A stretch of 64,000 bases of DNA. Source: Imbroritus primus. Its GTDB lineage: Bacteria; Pseudomonadota; Gammaproteobacteria; Burkholderiales; Burkholderiaceae. Below, piece after piece: positions 9,097 to 20,953 of the stretch. Each line of letters starts with the position of its first letter. Position 1 is the stretch's first letter. Position numbers and translations under genes: made by a program. The stretch is taken from positions 930,001 to 994,000 of the forward strand of contig AKCV02000015.1 of assembly GCA_000272025.2 (NCBI GenBank), in the 5' to 3' direction. Under the pieces are notes generated by a model. It saw nothing but the letters and a program-made list of their open reading frames with translations. It had not been told where the DNA came from and ran no database searches.

Positions 9097-9627
9097 TCAG
9101 TCTGATGTCAGTTCCAGATTGGGAAACAGCACGTCACTAAACCCAAATCTTGCAAAATCCCGCACCCGCATCGGATACAGAATCCCTTGCAGGTGATCGC
9201 ATTCATGCTGCACCACGCGCGCATGAAACCCTTCTGCGATGCGGTCGATGGGATGGCCATACTGGTCGAAGCCGGAGTAATGCAGGTGCACGTAGCGCGG
9301 CACCACGCCGCGCATGCCGGGGACGCTGAGGCAGCCTTCCCAGCCGTCTTCGATTTCGTCGTTGATGGCGGTGAGTGCGGGGTTGATCAGCACCGTCTTG
9401 GGCACGGCCGGTGCCTCCGGGTAGCGCGGGTTGCGATCGAAGCCGAAGATCACCACCTGCAGGTCGACGCCGATCTGCGGGGCGGCGAGCCCCGCGCCTT
9501 TGGCTGCTTCCATGGTATCGAACATGTCTTCGACGAGCGCGTGCAGTTCGGGCGTGTTGAAGCGTTCGACCGGCTTGGCGGGTTGCAGCAGGCGCGGATC
9601 GCCCATGCGCAGGATTTCATGGATCAT
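9097..9627 (-). CDS. def: Peptide deformylase
   Basis: This 176-aa iron/zinc hydrolase removes the N-formyl group from nascent proteins. All three family motifs are present: [19 protein letters not shown] with the metal cysteine, and QHECDHLQG with the two metal histidines and catalytic glutamate. The N-terminus, [20 protein letters not shown], is typical. The gene lies 20 bases behind ligA on the same strand, so the two are probably co-transcribed. A terminator follows. Confidence 0.96.
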   Translation of the reverse strand: MIHEILRMGDPRLLQPAKPVERFNTPELHALVEDMFDTMEAAKGAGLAAPQIGVDLQVVIFGFDRNPRYPEAPAVPKTVLINPALTAINDEIEDGWEGCLSVPGMRGVVPRYVHLHYSGFDQYGHPIDRIAEGFHARVVQHECDHLQGILYPMRVRDFARFGFSDVLFPNLELTSD

Positions 9628-9647
9628 TCGGCCCCTCCCTTGCTGTG

Positions 9648-11867
<2,220 letters not shown>

Positions 11868-12013
11868 TCAACGCAAACGCGTAGCGGCATGGGTGGGGCT
11901 CCATGCGGGTGACTACAAATCCATGCGACCGAAGCGGTTGGCAATGCTGGCCAGCCCATACTCGACCAGTCAGCAGCGATACCCGTTGTTCATCAAGCCG
12001 CGCTCAACCGCGC

Positions 12014-13333
12014 TCAGTGGCTGAACAGCCGCACCGCCGCCGACGAGCCGGCCGGAATGCCGCGATTGTCGAGCGCTTCGTACAGGCCGTCGAGCTTTTT
12101 CTGGATGGCGACAAAGGATGACTCGGTCAGCGGCTGCAGGTTGTCATCAACCACACGTGCACCCATGCGCTGCGAGAGGCTGTAGGCGTACTCGCAGATG
12201 AGCTTGAATGGCTTGAGTTGGGCGTCCGAGGTTGGCACGTCGAGCAGCAGCGTGATCTGGTGACCGGCCTTGGCGGTCAGGTCGTCGCGCAGAAAATTGG
12301 TATCGCCGAAGTGCAGCGTCAGCAGTGCGCGCTGCACGCCGTCGCTACCCGGATGGAAGCGCGTGAACCGGGCACCGTCGCGCGACAGGACGAGGCCATC
12401 TTGCGTGGCGATGTTCTGCACATAGGCTGCCGACCAGGGCGCCCCGTCAGAGAGCACATTCACGCCGAGCTGGATATCGCAGGCAGCCGAGAAGGCATCG
12501 AGCTCGCGTGCATTGGCCACGGCCTCGGACATTTCGGGCAGGTCCGCCGAGGCATCGAGCTGTTCGCAGAAGGCTTGTACGGCGCTGATGAATTCCGAGA
12601 ACTCGAGCGCATTGAGCGGACCGGTGCGATTGGCCAACTGCACGGCCACCTGCAGCTCGCGATAGCGGTGACCGCCGCGCACCAGTTCCCAGGCTGGCGT
12701 GTCGCTGCGCAGCCCTTCCACGTGAACCTGCTTGGTACCCGCACGGCGCAGGCGGTTGAGCAGCGGCAGCACCCGGTCGCCGGAGACTTCACCATCGAGG
12801 CGGATCGGCACGATGCAGTCGATCAGCGGGTCGATCACGCCGGGCTTGGGGTGCGCATCGCTCCACTGGACCATGCCGGCTGCCGTGGCCGTAGCAGCCG
12901 TTGCATCGGCCTGGGCGCTCTCGTGGACGTCGCCCGCTTGCACGACTGCGGCTCCATCGCTGTCATCCAGTTCCGTGTCGGACAAGGTGTGCCCTGCGGA
13001 GGCCGGCGCATCACCGGGGAATGAAAAGGACGGTTCGCGTCGTGCCGCGACAGGTGATGCGGCCGAATGGGCTGAGGCGTGAGGCGACACCGGTGCAGTC
13101 TGGGAAGGCTGGGAGATCGGCTTTGACACCGACGGAAACACATCCGCGCTGTCGTCCGGCAGGTCGTCCGGTCCAGTGGACAGGTCATCGCCCGGTTGCA
13201 TGGCGCGCGGCCTGCGTGCCTTGTGCGCCTGCCACTGGTTGTACAGGATCACGCCAACGACCACGAGGGCGCCAATGGCGATCAGGCCGAGCTGCAGATC
13301 GGTGAGGAACGGAACCAGGGAATTCTGCTGCAT
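12014..13333 (-). CDS. zipA: Cell division protein ZipA
   Basis: The protein has 439 aa. One N-terminal membrane helix (about residues 13-31, LQLGLIAIGALVVVGVILY) is followed by a basic stretch, a long Pro/Ser/Asp-rich linker (about 45-160) and a C-terminal ZipA-like FtsZ-binding domain (about 290-425). ZipA tethers FtsZ to the membrane at the division site. Its ATG overlaps the smc stop by one base (TGATG), so translation is probably coupled to smc. The gene order smc-zipA-ligA supports the call, as linkers of this family vary too much for motif evidence alone. Confidence 0.88.
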   Translation of the reverse strand: MQQNSLVPFLTDLQLGLIAIGALVVVGVILYNQWQAHKARRPRAMQPGDDLSTGPDDLPDDSADVFPSVSKPISQPSQTAPVSPHASAHSAASPVAARREPSFSFPGDAPASAGHTLSDTELDDSDGAAVVQAGDVHESAQADATAATATAAGMVQWSDAHPKPGVIDPLIDCIVPIRLDGEVSGDRVLPLLNRLRRAGTKQVHVEGLRSDTPAWELVRGGHRYRELQVAVQLANRTGPLNALEFSEFISAVQAFCEQLDASADLPEMSEAVANARELDAFSAACDIQLGVNVLSDGAPWSAAYVQNIATQDGLVLSRDGARFTRFHPGSDGVQRALLTLHFGDTNFLRDDLTAKAGHQITLLLDVPTSDAQLKPFKLICEYAYSLSQRMGARVVDDNLQPLTESSFVAIQKKLDGLYEALDNRGIPAGSSAAVRLFSH

Positions 13334-16300
13334 CAGGCGGCCTCCGCCATATTGACGGCGACATCCATGTCCACTGCCACGATCCGCGACACGCCCTGCT
13401 CCTGCATCGTTACGCCAATCAATTGTTGAGCCATTTCCATCGCGATCTTGTTATGTGAAATAAACACGAACTGGGTGTTGTCGGACATGCGCTTCACCAT
13501 ATTGGCATAGCGCTCGGTATTGGCATCGTCCAGCGGCGCGTCGACCTCGTCCAGCAGGCAGAACGGCGCGGGGTTGAGCTGGAACATGGCGAACACCAGC
13601 GCAATGGCCGTGAGCGCTTTCTCTCCACCAGACAGCAGATGGATCGTAGAGTTCTTCTTGCCGGGCGGCTGTGCCATGACCTGCACGCCGGCATCGAGGA
13701 TTTCCTCGCCCGTCATGATGAGCTTGGCCTGTCCACCGCCGAACAGCATCGGGAACAGTTCGCCAAAATGCTGGTTGACCTTGTCGAAGGTACCCTGCAG
13801 CAAGGCCCGGGTTTCCTGGTCGATCTTGTTGATGGCGTCTTCCAGAGTGTTGATCGCATCATTCAGATCGGCTGACTGCGCATCGAGGAAGGTCTTGCGT
13901 TCGCGTGCCGCGCTCAGTTCGTCGAGCGCGGCCATGTTGACCGGTCCCAGCGCATTGATGGCGTTGTTGAGGCGCGTGACCTCGCCTTGCAGGTACGATG
14001 GCTTCAGGTCGCCAGTCAGTTTCTCGGCCAGTGCGGCTTCATCGACTTCGGCTTCGGTCAGCTGCGTGGCGTACTGTTCCTGGTTGAGGCGTGCGGCCTG
14101 CTCCTTGAGCTGCAGTTCCGACATGCGATCGCGGATAGGCTGCAGGCTGCGTTCGGCCACAAGCCGCTGTTCGTCGAACTGGCGCAGCTGGGCTGAGAGC
14201 GTATCGAGTTCGATGCGCGCCGCGGCAAGCTTCTCTTCTTTCTCGGCGCGCCGTTCGAGGGCTTCCTGCAGGCCGGTATGCGCGGTCTGCTCGTTGATGG
14301 TCTCCAGCTCGATGCGCGATTCCTCAAGCGTGCCCTGCACGCGTTCGGCCTGATCGGCAGCGGTCTGGATGGTACGGCGGAATTCGTCGATGCGGCTCTG
14401 CAGGTTGCGCTCGGCAAACAGCGCTTCCTGTGCGGTACGCTCCAGTTCACGCAAGCGGTTGCGCGCGCCGTTCAGTTCGCTGTCGAGCGCTTCGAAGGCC
14501 AATTGCTGGTCTTCGAACACGGCCTGCTGTTCAGCCAGCGCCGCATCATGCTGCTCGAAGCTGGCTTCCGATTCGGCGCGGATGGCGCGCTGCTCTTCGA
14601 TCTGGAAGGCAATTTCCTCGAGTTCACCACGGATCTGGCCGCTGCGTGCGGCATAGCGCTCCATGGCCTGCGACAGCTTTAGCACCTCCATCTGCAGCGC
14701 ATGTACGCGGCGCGTGGCCTGCTCGGCGCGCACCCGCGCCTCGCTGAGCGACTGGCTGGCCTGGGTATAGGCAGCTTCAGCGCGTACTGCGGCAGCCTTG
14801 GCTTCGTCGGACAGCAGCAACTGGGCGCGCACCTGCTTCTGCAGGTTGTCGATTTCCTGGGCGCGGGCGAGCATGCCGGCCTGCTCGGAATCGGCTGCGT
14901 ACAGCTGCACCGAGGCGCGGCCGATGAGGTGACCCTGCGCCACCACGAACATGCCGCCTTCCGGCAGGTTGCTGCGCGCGCTCAGGGCACTCGGCATATC
15001 GTTGGCGATAAAGACGTTCGCCAGCCAGTCCTGCAGCAATGCGCGCAGGCCCGGGTCGGAGATCTGCACCAGCGACAGCAGCGGGCGCAATCCGGCTGGC
15101 GCATCGCTCTGGCGCGCGGCCGGCGGCGGCGAGTAGAACGCTAGCTTGGCTGGTGGCGCATCGGCGGCAAACGCCTTGATCCAGTCGAGATTCGAGACTT
15201 CGAGCGCAGCCAGACGTTCGCGCAGCACGGCCTCGAGCGCGCTTTCCCAGCCCGCTTCGATCTGCAGTTTCTTCCACAGCCGCGGCAGTTCGCCCAGACC
15301 ATGCTTGTCGAGCCAGGGCTGGATCTTGCCATCGGTCTGCACGCTTTCCTGTAGTTGGCGCAGCGCGGTGAGGCGCGCTTCCAGGGAGGCGATGGCGGCG
15401 GCTTCGGTCTGTACGCGCTCCTGTGCGGCGCGGCGCGCTTCATCGAGACGCGGCACGGCTTCTTGCGCGTCCTCCAGTACAGCCTGCGCCTCGGCGAGGA
15501 TTTCTTCCTGCTCAGCCAGTTCGGCGCGCTGCGATTCCAGCAGGACTTCGTCCGGGCGGTCGAGCCCCTGCTCTTCCGACGACAGGCGCTCGCGGCGCTG
15601 CTCGAGCTGCTGCAACAGCTGGTCGGCATTGCGCTGCTGTGCGGCTTCCAGCTTGAGGCCTTGCTCGGCTTGCATAATGGCCGAACGCTGCTCGGTCAGG
15701 CTCGCCTGGGCATCGCGCCACTGGGCTTCGAGCCCCGGCAGCGCTTCATGTTGCGTGGCGACGGCTTCCTGGGCGGCGACGGTTCGTTCCTCGGCCATCG
15801 CCAGTTCTTCCTCGGCGCGGGCCAGGTCGTCATTCGCCTGTTGGCCTTGCGCGCGCCACTGTTCGGCTTGCGCAGTCAGGGCGGCGATCTGCGCCTGGAT
15901 GCGGTTGCGCGACTCCACCACGTAGCGGATTTCGGCTTCCAGCTTGCTGACTTCGGTATTGGCTTCGTACAGCGCGCCCTGTGCCACATGCATGGCATCA
16001 GAGGCGGTGTAGTGCGCCGCGCGCATGGTTTCGAGTTCGGCCTCGACATGGCGCAACTGTGCGGTCTGCGCTTCCAGGTCGATCTGTGCCTGTTCAATGG
16101 CGCGCGCATGACGCTCCTGCTCGGCCAGCGCCTCGCGCTTGCGCAGCAGCCACAGCAGATGCTGCTTCTCCACGCCTTCGGCCTGCAGCTCCTGGTAGCG
16201 TTTGGCGACTTCGGCCTGCCCCTCGAGTTTTTCGAGGTTGGTACCGAGTTCGCGCAGAATGTCCTCGACGCGGGTCAGGTTCTCGCGCGTATCCGAGAGC

Positions 16301-16848
16301 CGATTCTCGGTCTCGCGGCGCCGCTCCTTGTAGCGCGACACGCCAGCCGCTTCTTCCAGGAAGATGCGCATGTCATCCGGCTTGGCCTCGATGATGCGCG
16401 AGATCATGCCCTGCCCGATGATGGCGTAGGCGCGCGGCCCCAGGCCAGTACCGAGAAAGATGTCCTGGATGTCGCGCCGGCGCACCGGCTGGTTGTTGAT
16501 GTAGTAGGAAGATGTACCGTCGCGCGTCAGCGTGCGCTTGACGGCGATTTCGGCGTACTGGCTCCACTGTCCGGCGGCACGGCCTTCGCTATTGTCGAAC
16601 ACCAGTTCGACGCTCGCGCGGCCGGCCTGCTTGCGGGCCGTGGAACCGTTGAAAATGACGTCCTGCATCGACTCGCCGCGCAGCTCGGAGGCGCGGGATT
16701 CGCCGAGCACCCAGCGTACGGCGTCGATGATGTTGGATTTGCCACAGCCGTTGGGGCCAACGATGCCCACCAGCTGTCCCGGCACCTGGAAGGTGGTCGG
16801 GTCGACAAAGGACTTGAAACCTGCAAGTTTGAGTTGGGTCAGGCGCAC
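13333..16848 (-). CDS. smc: Chromosome segregation protein SMC
   Basis: This is a 1171-aa SMC ATPase that compacts and segregates chromosomes as a dimer with ScpA/ScpB. Walker A (GIVGPNGCGKSNIIDA) lies near residue 30. Two long coiled-coil arms flank a hinge at about residues 510-650, the ABC signature LLSGGEKALTAIALVFAMF is near 1080, and Walker B (FCLLDEVDAPLDDAN) is near 1105. The start is GTG at 16848, giving MRLTQLKLAGFKSFVDPTTF as in the family. The gene reads directly into zipA. Confidence 0.97.
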   Translation of the reverse strand: MRLTQLKLAGFKSFVDPTTFQVPGQLVGIVGPNGCGKSNIIDAVRWVLGESRASELRGESMQDVIFNGSTARKQAGRASVELVFDNSEGRAAGQWSQYAEIAVKRTLTRDGTSSYYINNQPVRRRDIQDIFLGTGLGPRAYAIIGQGMISRIIEAKPDDMRIFLEEAAGVSRYKERRRETENRLSDTRENLTRVEDILRELGTNLEKLEGQAEVAKRYQELQAEGVEKQHLLWLLRKREALAEQERHARAIEQAQIDLEAQTAQLRHVEAELETMRAAHYTASDAMHVAQGALYEANTEVSKLEAEIRYVVESRNRIQAQIAALTAQAEQWRAQGQQANDDLARAEEELAMAEERTVAAQEAVATQHEALPGLEAQWRDAQASLTEQRSAIMQAEQGLKLEAAQQRNADQLLQQLEQRRERLSSEEQGLDRPDEVLLESQRAELAEQEEILAEAQAVLEDAQEAVPRLDEARRAAQERVQTEAAAIASLEARLTALRQLQESVQTDGKIQPWLDKHGLGELPRLWKKLQIEAGWESALEAVLRERLAALEVSNLDWIKAFAADAPPAKLAFYSPPPAARQSDAPAGLRPLLSLVQISDPGLRALLQDWLANVFIANDMPSALSARSNLPEGGMFVVAQGHLIGRASVQLYAADSEQAGMLARAQEIDNLQKQVRAQLLLSDEAKAAAVRAEAAYTQASQSLSEARVRAEQATRRVHALQMEVLKLSQAMERYAARSGQIRGELEEIAFQIEEQRAIRAESEASFEQHDAALAEQQAVFEDQQLAFEALDSELNGARNRLRELERTAQEALFAERNLQSRIDEFRRTIQTAADQAERVQGTLEESRIELETINEQTAHTGLQEALERRAEKEEKLAAARIELDTLSAQLRQFDEQRLVAERSLQPIRDRMSELQLKEQAARLNQEQYATQLTEAEVDEAALAEKLTGDLKPSYLQGEVTRLNNAINALGPVNMAALDELSAARERKTFLDAQSADLNDAINTLEDAINKIDQETRALLQGTFDKVNQHFGELFPMLFGGGQAKLIMTGEEILDAGVQVMAQPPGKKNSTIHLLSGGEKALTAIALVFAMFQLNPAPFCLLDEVDAPLDDANTERYANMVKRMSDNTQFVFISHNKIAMEMAQQLIGVTMQEQGVSRIVAVDMDVAVNMAEAA

Positions 16849-17188
16849 GTTGGTGTCGTCTTCTCGTCTTCAAGAAACACCATCGGAATGAGCATCCTGT
16901 TCTGGCCCGGTGGGCCGCCCGGTCATTCCGGGCCATCCACACCGTACAGCGACGCCGTGCAACTGCGCCAGAATCATTCCGATGGCGTTTCTCAGTCAAA
17001 AGATGCCGCCCCGTGCAGGCAACGGCACTATCTGCGCTGGATTCGACTGTCCCCGCACAATTGTCGGCAATCATACCATCGCCGCTTTCCCCTTTTCCGC
17101 ATTTTCGAGCGGCAGGCAGCTCGGTTCCCCGAAGGGCTTGCGGGAACCACCCCGACTAAGGGAACCCGGCTACCCGCCCTGTGCCACG
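16849..17188. other. Gene-free interval between smc and the EamA transporter gene
   Basis: This 340-base interval holds no credible gene. It must contain the smc promoter on the minus strand and the 3' end region of the transporter gene. The one distinct structure is a 17-base inverted repeat (16/17) near the smc end, listed separately. No clear terminator or sigma-70 promoter was seen. Confidence 0.6.
16875..16990. repeat. 17-bp interrupted inverted repeat upstream of smc
   Basis: AAAC-A-CCATCGGAATGA at 16875-16891 is the reverse complement of 16974-16990 except for one position. The two arms are 82 bases apart, and the left arm is 27 bases from the smc GTG start. A 12-base core (CCATCGGAATGA) is perfect. 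It could be a regulatory or looping site, or a remnant of a duplicated segment. Confidence 0.6.
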
Positions 17189-18145
17189 TTACGTCTGGGC
17201 CGCCGCCTCCGATCCGACTGTAGCTGCTGGCCGCGGCCGGTGCACAATCCCTGACAGCGCCCCGGCGGCAATGATGCACAGGCCACCCGCAGTTTCCTTC
17301 AGCGTCAGGGTTTCCGTCGCCAGCCACCAGGAGGACACGGCCGCGACCACGATCTCGAACAGCATCAGCAGCGATACGCGGTTGGCCGGCAGGCGTTGCA
17401 GGCCGTATTGGGTGACGGCATTGCAGCTGACAAGGATCGTCGCAAGCCCCAACACCAGTGCCAGGAGCGGCCACAGATCGCCCGGCGCAACTTCCGGCAG
17501 GCGTGGCTGCGTGACGAGGGCTGTCAAGGCGGCCACGGCAGCACAACCGGCGAATACGACAATCACCCGCAACTCGGCGCGCATTTCCGGATGGCGGTGC
17601 GCGGCAAGGCGCGACAACACATTATTGAAGGCAAAACCGATGCCGCCCGCAAGGCCTGACCACTCGGCCGCCGTGGCGGGCAGCGGAATGCCGGCTTCGG
17701 GCGTCCACAGCATCAGGCCTGCCCCAAACAGCGCCAGGACGATCAGGCCGATACCGGCCCAGTCGAGCTTTTCGCCGAGGATCCAGCGGGCAATCAGCGC
17801 CGTCCACACGGGGGTCAGGTAGAACAGCAGCAGCACGCGCATGACATGGCCGTTGACCGAGCCCCAGACAAATCCTGTATTAGTCACACCCGAGGCCACG
17901 CCAATGCCGATGATGATCCACGAGCAGCGGAAGGTATGCAGGCTGCGCCGCAGGGCCACGAGGCCGATCAGCATTGCGATCGTCCCGGTTGCGGCGGCGG
18001 CCAGCAGTCCGCCAAGACCGAGCCCGGCCATCAGCCGGTACGGGTACCACGCAAAGCCCCAGACGGAGGCGCCGACGAGAATGGCGAGGACGGGAGCAAG
18101 CGAATGGGAATGGGTGGTTGATGTGGCGTTAACAGCGCTCGACAT
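17189..18145 (-). CDS. EamA/DMT-family inner membrane transporter
   Basis: The 318-aa protein has about ten hydrophobic helices arranged as two EamA repeats, beginning with VLAILVGASVWGFAWYPYRLM and ending with a short polar tail. Families of this type export amino acids or other small metabolites; the substrate cannot be read. It is divergent from dapC, with 172 bases between the two starts. The start ATG is at 18145 (MSSAVNATSTTHSHS). No operon partner is adjacent. Confidence 0.85.
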   Translation of the reverse strand: MSSAVNATSTTHSHSLAPVLAILVGASVWGFAWYPYRLMAGLGLGGLLAAAATGTIAMLIGLVALRRSLHTFRCSWIIIGIGVASGVTNTGFVWGSVNGHVMRVLLLFYLTPVWTALIARWILGEKLDWAGIGLIVLALFGAGLMLWTPEAGIPLPATAAEWSGLAGGIGFAFNNVLSRLAAHRHPEMRAELRVIVVFAGCAAVAALTALVTQPRLPEVAPGDLWPLLALVLGLATILVSCNAVTQYGLQRLPANRVSLLMLFEIVVAAVSSWWLATETLTLKETAGGLCIIAAGALSGIVHRPRPAATVGSEAAAQT

Positions 18146-18257
18146 GGCGGCAGGAATCTATCAGCAAATCAATTTGACGATACCGGGAGCCGCATGGAAA
18201 CGCTGCTGGACTGTCGCGCCAGGGACATCGGGAAGACAGGAGTACTCCCCGGCGGAG

Positions 18258-18286
18258 CCGACAGTTTCAGGCGCTTCCTCTATAAT
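18258..18286 (+). promoter_or_regulatory. Sigma-70 promoter of dapC
   Basis: A perfect -10 box TATAAT (18281-18286) lies 17 bases after CCGACA (18258-18263), a 4/6 match to the -35 consensus. The expected start point is near 18293, giving a leader of only about 25 bases before the GTG start of dapC. Confidence 0.75.
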
Positions 18287-18317
18287 GCTTCGTTTTAAAC
18301 CGGCCTGGAAAAACTTC

Positions 18318-19532
18318 GTGAACCCGCGTCTCGCCTCACTGCAGCCCTATCCGTTCGAAAAACTGAAAGAGCTGGTCAAGGATGTCACGCCGAACCCGGC
18401 GCTTGCGCCCATCAGTTTCGGCATTGGCGAGCCCAAGCATGCCACACCTGCGCTGATCCAGCGCGCCATGGCGGATGCCCTCGCGGGTCTGGCGAATTAT
18501 CCCACAACCGCCGGGTCACTGGCACTGCGCACCAGCATCGCTGAGTGGATCCAGCGCCGCTACGGCCTGCCGAAGATTGATCCGGCGACCGAGGTGCTGC
18601 CGGTGACCGGCACGCGCGAGGCGCTGTTCGCCTTTGGCCAGGTGGTAATCGACAGCACCCGGCCCGATCCGCTGGTGCTGTGCCCCAACCCGTTCTATCA
18701 GATCTATGAAGGCGCGGCTCTGCTCGGCGGCGCCCGGCCCTATTTCGCCAACAGCGATCCAGCCCGCAACTTCGCTCCCGATTTCGACAGCGTGCCCGAT
18801 GACGTTTGGGCGCGCGTGCAGCTCGTCTACCTGTGCACGCCGGGCAATCCGTCCGGATCGGTACTGACGCTCGAGGACTGGAAGAAGTTGTTCGAGCTGT
18901 CAGACCGTTACGGTTTCGTCATCGCCTCCGACGAGTGCTACTCCGAGATCTATTTCGACGAAGCCCGCCCGCCCCTGGGTGGACTGGAAGCAGCGCACCG
19001 TCTCGGACGCGGATTCGAGCGGCTGGTGATGTTCTCCAGCCTGTCCAAACGCTCCAATGTGCCAGGCATGCGCTCTGGCTTTGTGGCTGGCGATCCGGAA
19101 CTGCTCAAGACTTTCCTGCTGTACCGCACCTATCACGGCAGCGCGATGAGCCCCGTGGTGCAGAGCGCCAGCATCGCGGCGTGGAACGACGAAACCCACG
19201 TGCTGGAAAACCGCGCGCTGTACCGCACCAAGTTCGCCCAGGTCACGCCGATGCTGGCCGAGGTAATCGACGTGGCGTTGCCGGATGCCGGCTTCTACCT
19301 GTGGGCCAATGTGGCGCGCACGGGGCTGGACGACGCCACCTTCACACGCGAACTGCTTGCCGAGCAGAACGTGGCCATGCTGCCCGGCAGCTATGTGGCG
19401 CGCGATGTCGAGGTAAATGGCACGGTCGTTAACCCGGGCCGCAACTATGTGCGTATCGCCCTGGTGGCGAATGTGGAAGAATGCCTGGAAGGCGCACGCC
19501 GCATTGTGGAATTTTGCCGCCGGCGGAAATAA
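18318..19532 (+). CDS. dapC: Succinyldiaminopimelate transaminase DapC
   Basis: This is a 404-aa fold-type I aminotransferase that makes N-succinyl-L,L-diaminopimelate in lysine and peptidoglycan-precursor synthesis. Conserved segments are GEPKHATP, the PNPFYQIYEGAA region, VYLCTPGNPSG, ASDECYSEIYFDE and the PLP lysine in SSLSKRSNVPGMRSGF. Start GTG 18318 gives VNPRLASLQPYPFEKLKEL, the usual family N-terminus; the frame is open far upstream across the divergent gene but without homology. It lies upstream of dapD and dapE, so the pathway genes are clustered. Confidence 0.95.
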   Translation: MNPRLASLQPYPFEKLKELVKDVTPNPALAPISFGIGEPKHATPALIQRAMADALAGLANYPTTAGSLALRTSIAEWIQRRYGLPKIDPATEVLPVTGTREALFAFGQVVIDSTRPDPLVLCPNPFYQIYEGAALLGGARPYFANSDPARNFAPDFDSVPDDVWARVQLVYLCTPGNPSGSVLTLEDWKKLFELSDRYGFVIASDECYSEIYFDEARPPLGGLEAAHRLGRGFERLVMFSSLSKRSNVPGMRSGFVAGDPELLKTFLLYRTYHGSAMSPVVQSASIAAWNDETHVLENRALYRTKFAQVTPMLAEVIDVALPDAGFYLWANVARTGLDDATFTRELLAEQNVAMLPGSYVARDVEVNGTVVNPGRNYVRIALVANVEECLEGARRIVEFCRRRK

Positions 19533-19604
19533 CGCCTGGCGCCCCGAGCGGATCCGGCGCTTGCCGGATTCAACAGATTTACCCCTAACTTCACGATGGA
19601 CGCT

Positions 19605-20432
19605 ATGTCGCAAGAACTGCAATCCCTGATCGACCAGGCATGGGAAGACCGTGCCAGCCTCTCCCCCAAGGCCGCTCCCGCCGATATCCGCGACGCCGTG
19701 GCTGCGGTGCTGTCGCAGCTCGATGCCGGCACGCTGCGCGTCGCTAAAAAGCGCGATGGCGACTGGATCGTCAACCAATGGGTGAAAAAGGCGGTGCTGC
19801 TGTCGTTCCGTCTCGAAGACAACCAACCGATGGCAGCTGGCGGCTTTACCCAGTTCTACGACAAAGTGCCGAGCAAGTTCGCCAACTACACGGCCGATGA
19901 CTTCGCCAAGGGCGGCTTCCGCGTGGTGCCGCCGGCCGTGGCGCGCCGTGGTTCGTTTATTGCCAAGAATGCCGTGCTGATGCCGTCGTACGTGAATATC
20001 GGCGCCTATGTGGATGAAGGCACGATGGTCGATACCTGGGCTACCGTCGGTTCGTGCGCGCAGATCGGCAAAAACGTGCACCTCTCGGGCGGCGTCGGCA
20101 TCGGTGGCGTGCTGGAGCCGCTGCAGGCCAACCCGGTGATCATCGAGGACAACTGCTTCATCGGTGCGCGCTCGGAAATCGTGGAAGGCGTGATCGTCGA
20201 GGAAAACTCGGTGATCTCGATGGGCGTATATATCGGCCAGTCGACCAAGATCTACGACCGCGCCACAGGCGAAGTCAGCTATGGTCGCATTCCGGCCGGC
20301 TCGGTGGTCGTGTCGGGCAACCTGCCGGCCAAGGATGGCTCGCACAGCCTGTACTGTGCCGTGATCGTCAAGAAGGTCGATGCGCAGACGCGCGCCAAGA
20401 CCAGCCTGAACGACCTGCTGCGCGGCGACTGA
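19605..20432 (+). CDS. dapD: Tetrahydrodipicolinate N-succinyltransferase DapD
   Basis: The enzyme has 275 aa and succinylates tetrahydrodipicolinate, the step before DapC. An N-terminal helical domain is followed by a left-handed beta-helix of hexapeptide repeats ([22 protein letters not shown] through [29 protein letters not shown]). The C-terminus is [22 protein letters not shown] prefer ATG 19605 ([16 protein letters not shown]) on family length; ATG 19596 would add three residues. It lies 72 bases behind dapC. A GC-rich hairpin follows the stop. Confidence 0.96.
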   Translation: MSQELQSLIDQAWEDRASLSPKAAPADIRDAVAAVLSQLDAGTLRVAKKRDGDWIVNQWVKKAVLLSFRLEDNQPMAAGGFTQFYDKVPSKFANYTADDFAKGGFRVVPPAVARRGSFIAKNAVLMPSYVNIGAYVDEGTMVDTWATVGSCAQIGKNVHLSGGVGIGGVLEPLQANPVIIEDNCFIGARSEIVEGVIVEENSVISMGVYIGQSTKIYDRATGEVSYGRIPAGSVVVSGNLPAKDGSHSLYCAVIVKKVDAQTRAKTSLNDLLRGD

Positions 20433-20449
20433 ACCGGGTATCTGTTGAG

Positions 20450-20473
20450 GCGGCGCGCTGAACCGCGCGCCGC
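20450..20473. terminator. GC hairpin between dapD and the small membrane protein gene
   Basis: GCGGCGCGC pairs perfectly with GCGCGCCGC around a 6-base loop. No T-run follows, so it is at best a partial or Rho-assisted terminator or an mRNA-stabilising structure inside the dap cluster. Confidence 0.4.
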
Positions 20474-20524
20474 TTCGACGGTCCCACTGCAATGAGCTGG
20501 TTGAAATCCGGAAAGAAACGTCTC

Positions 20525-20875
20525 ATGGCCATTGATCCCGCGACTGTCAGTACGGTGCTGTCCGTCCTGCCGACGATTTTCGAGCAGGCCAACAAGACCA
20601 TCGAAAAGTACAAGGCCAGCCGCCGCAAAGAGGCTGGCGGGGACGCTGGTAGCGGCACGACGCCTGAGGCGCGCCTCGCTGAACTGGAAACCACGGTGAT
20701 GCAGCAGGCGCAAAGCCTCAAGCTGCTGGCTGAGCAGCACGCCGAAACCATTGCGGCCATCCAGGCCGAATCGCGGCAGTTGCGCAAGCATCTGAAGATT
20801 GCCGTCGGGCTGGCCATCGGCGCCGGCGTGCTGGCGGCAAGCAGCCTGATCGTCGTGTTCAACCTCTTGCGCTGA
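20525..20875 (+). CDS. Small conserved-looking membrane protein of unknown function
   Basis: The 116-aa protein has a short N-terminal part (MAIDPATVSTVLSVLPTIFEQANKTIEKYK), a linker, a coiled-coil-like region at about residues 45-90 (LAELETTVMQQAQSLKLLAEQH) and one C-terminal membrane helix (IAVGLAIGAGVLAASSLIVVFNLL). It would be anchored by its C-terminus in the inner membrane. ATG 20525 has GGAAAG upstream; an in-frame ATG at 20492 would add 11 basic residues. It sits between dapD and yffB in the same direction. No function can be named. Confidence 0.65.
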   Translation: MAIDPATVSTVLSVLPTIFEQANKTIEKYKASRRKEAGGDAGSGTTPEARLAELETTVMQQAQSLKLLAEQHAETIAAIQAESRQLRKHLKIAVGLAIGAGVLAASSLIVVFNLLR

Positions 20876-20953
20876 ATACCCGCGACTGCCCCCGCGATCC
20901 GCGCGACGTGCGGTCATCACCGCTGCCTCCATCCTGCATTCAAGGAATCCGTC

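Noticed and set aside
15355-17223. Plus-strand open frame of about 620 codons opposite smc
   Set aside because: Antisense frame of a coiled-coil gene with biased codons; composition is meaningless and smc is intact.
18900-20492. Minus-strand open frame of 530 codons opposite dapC and dapD
   Set aside because: It is the shadow of two clearly conserved genes and contains no domain.
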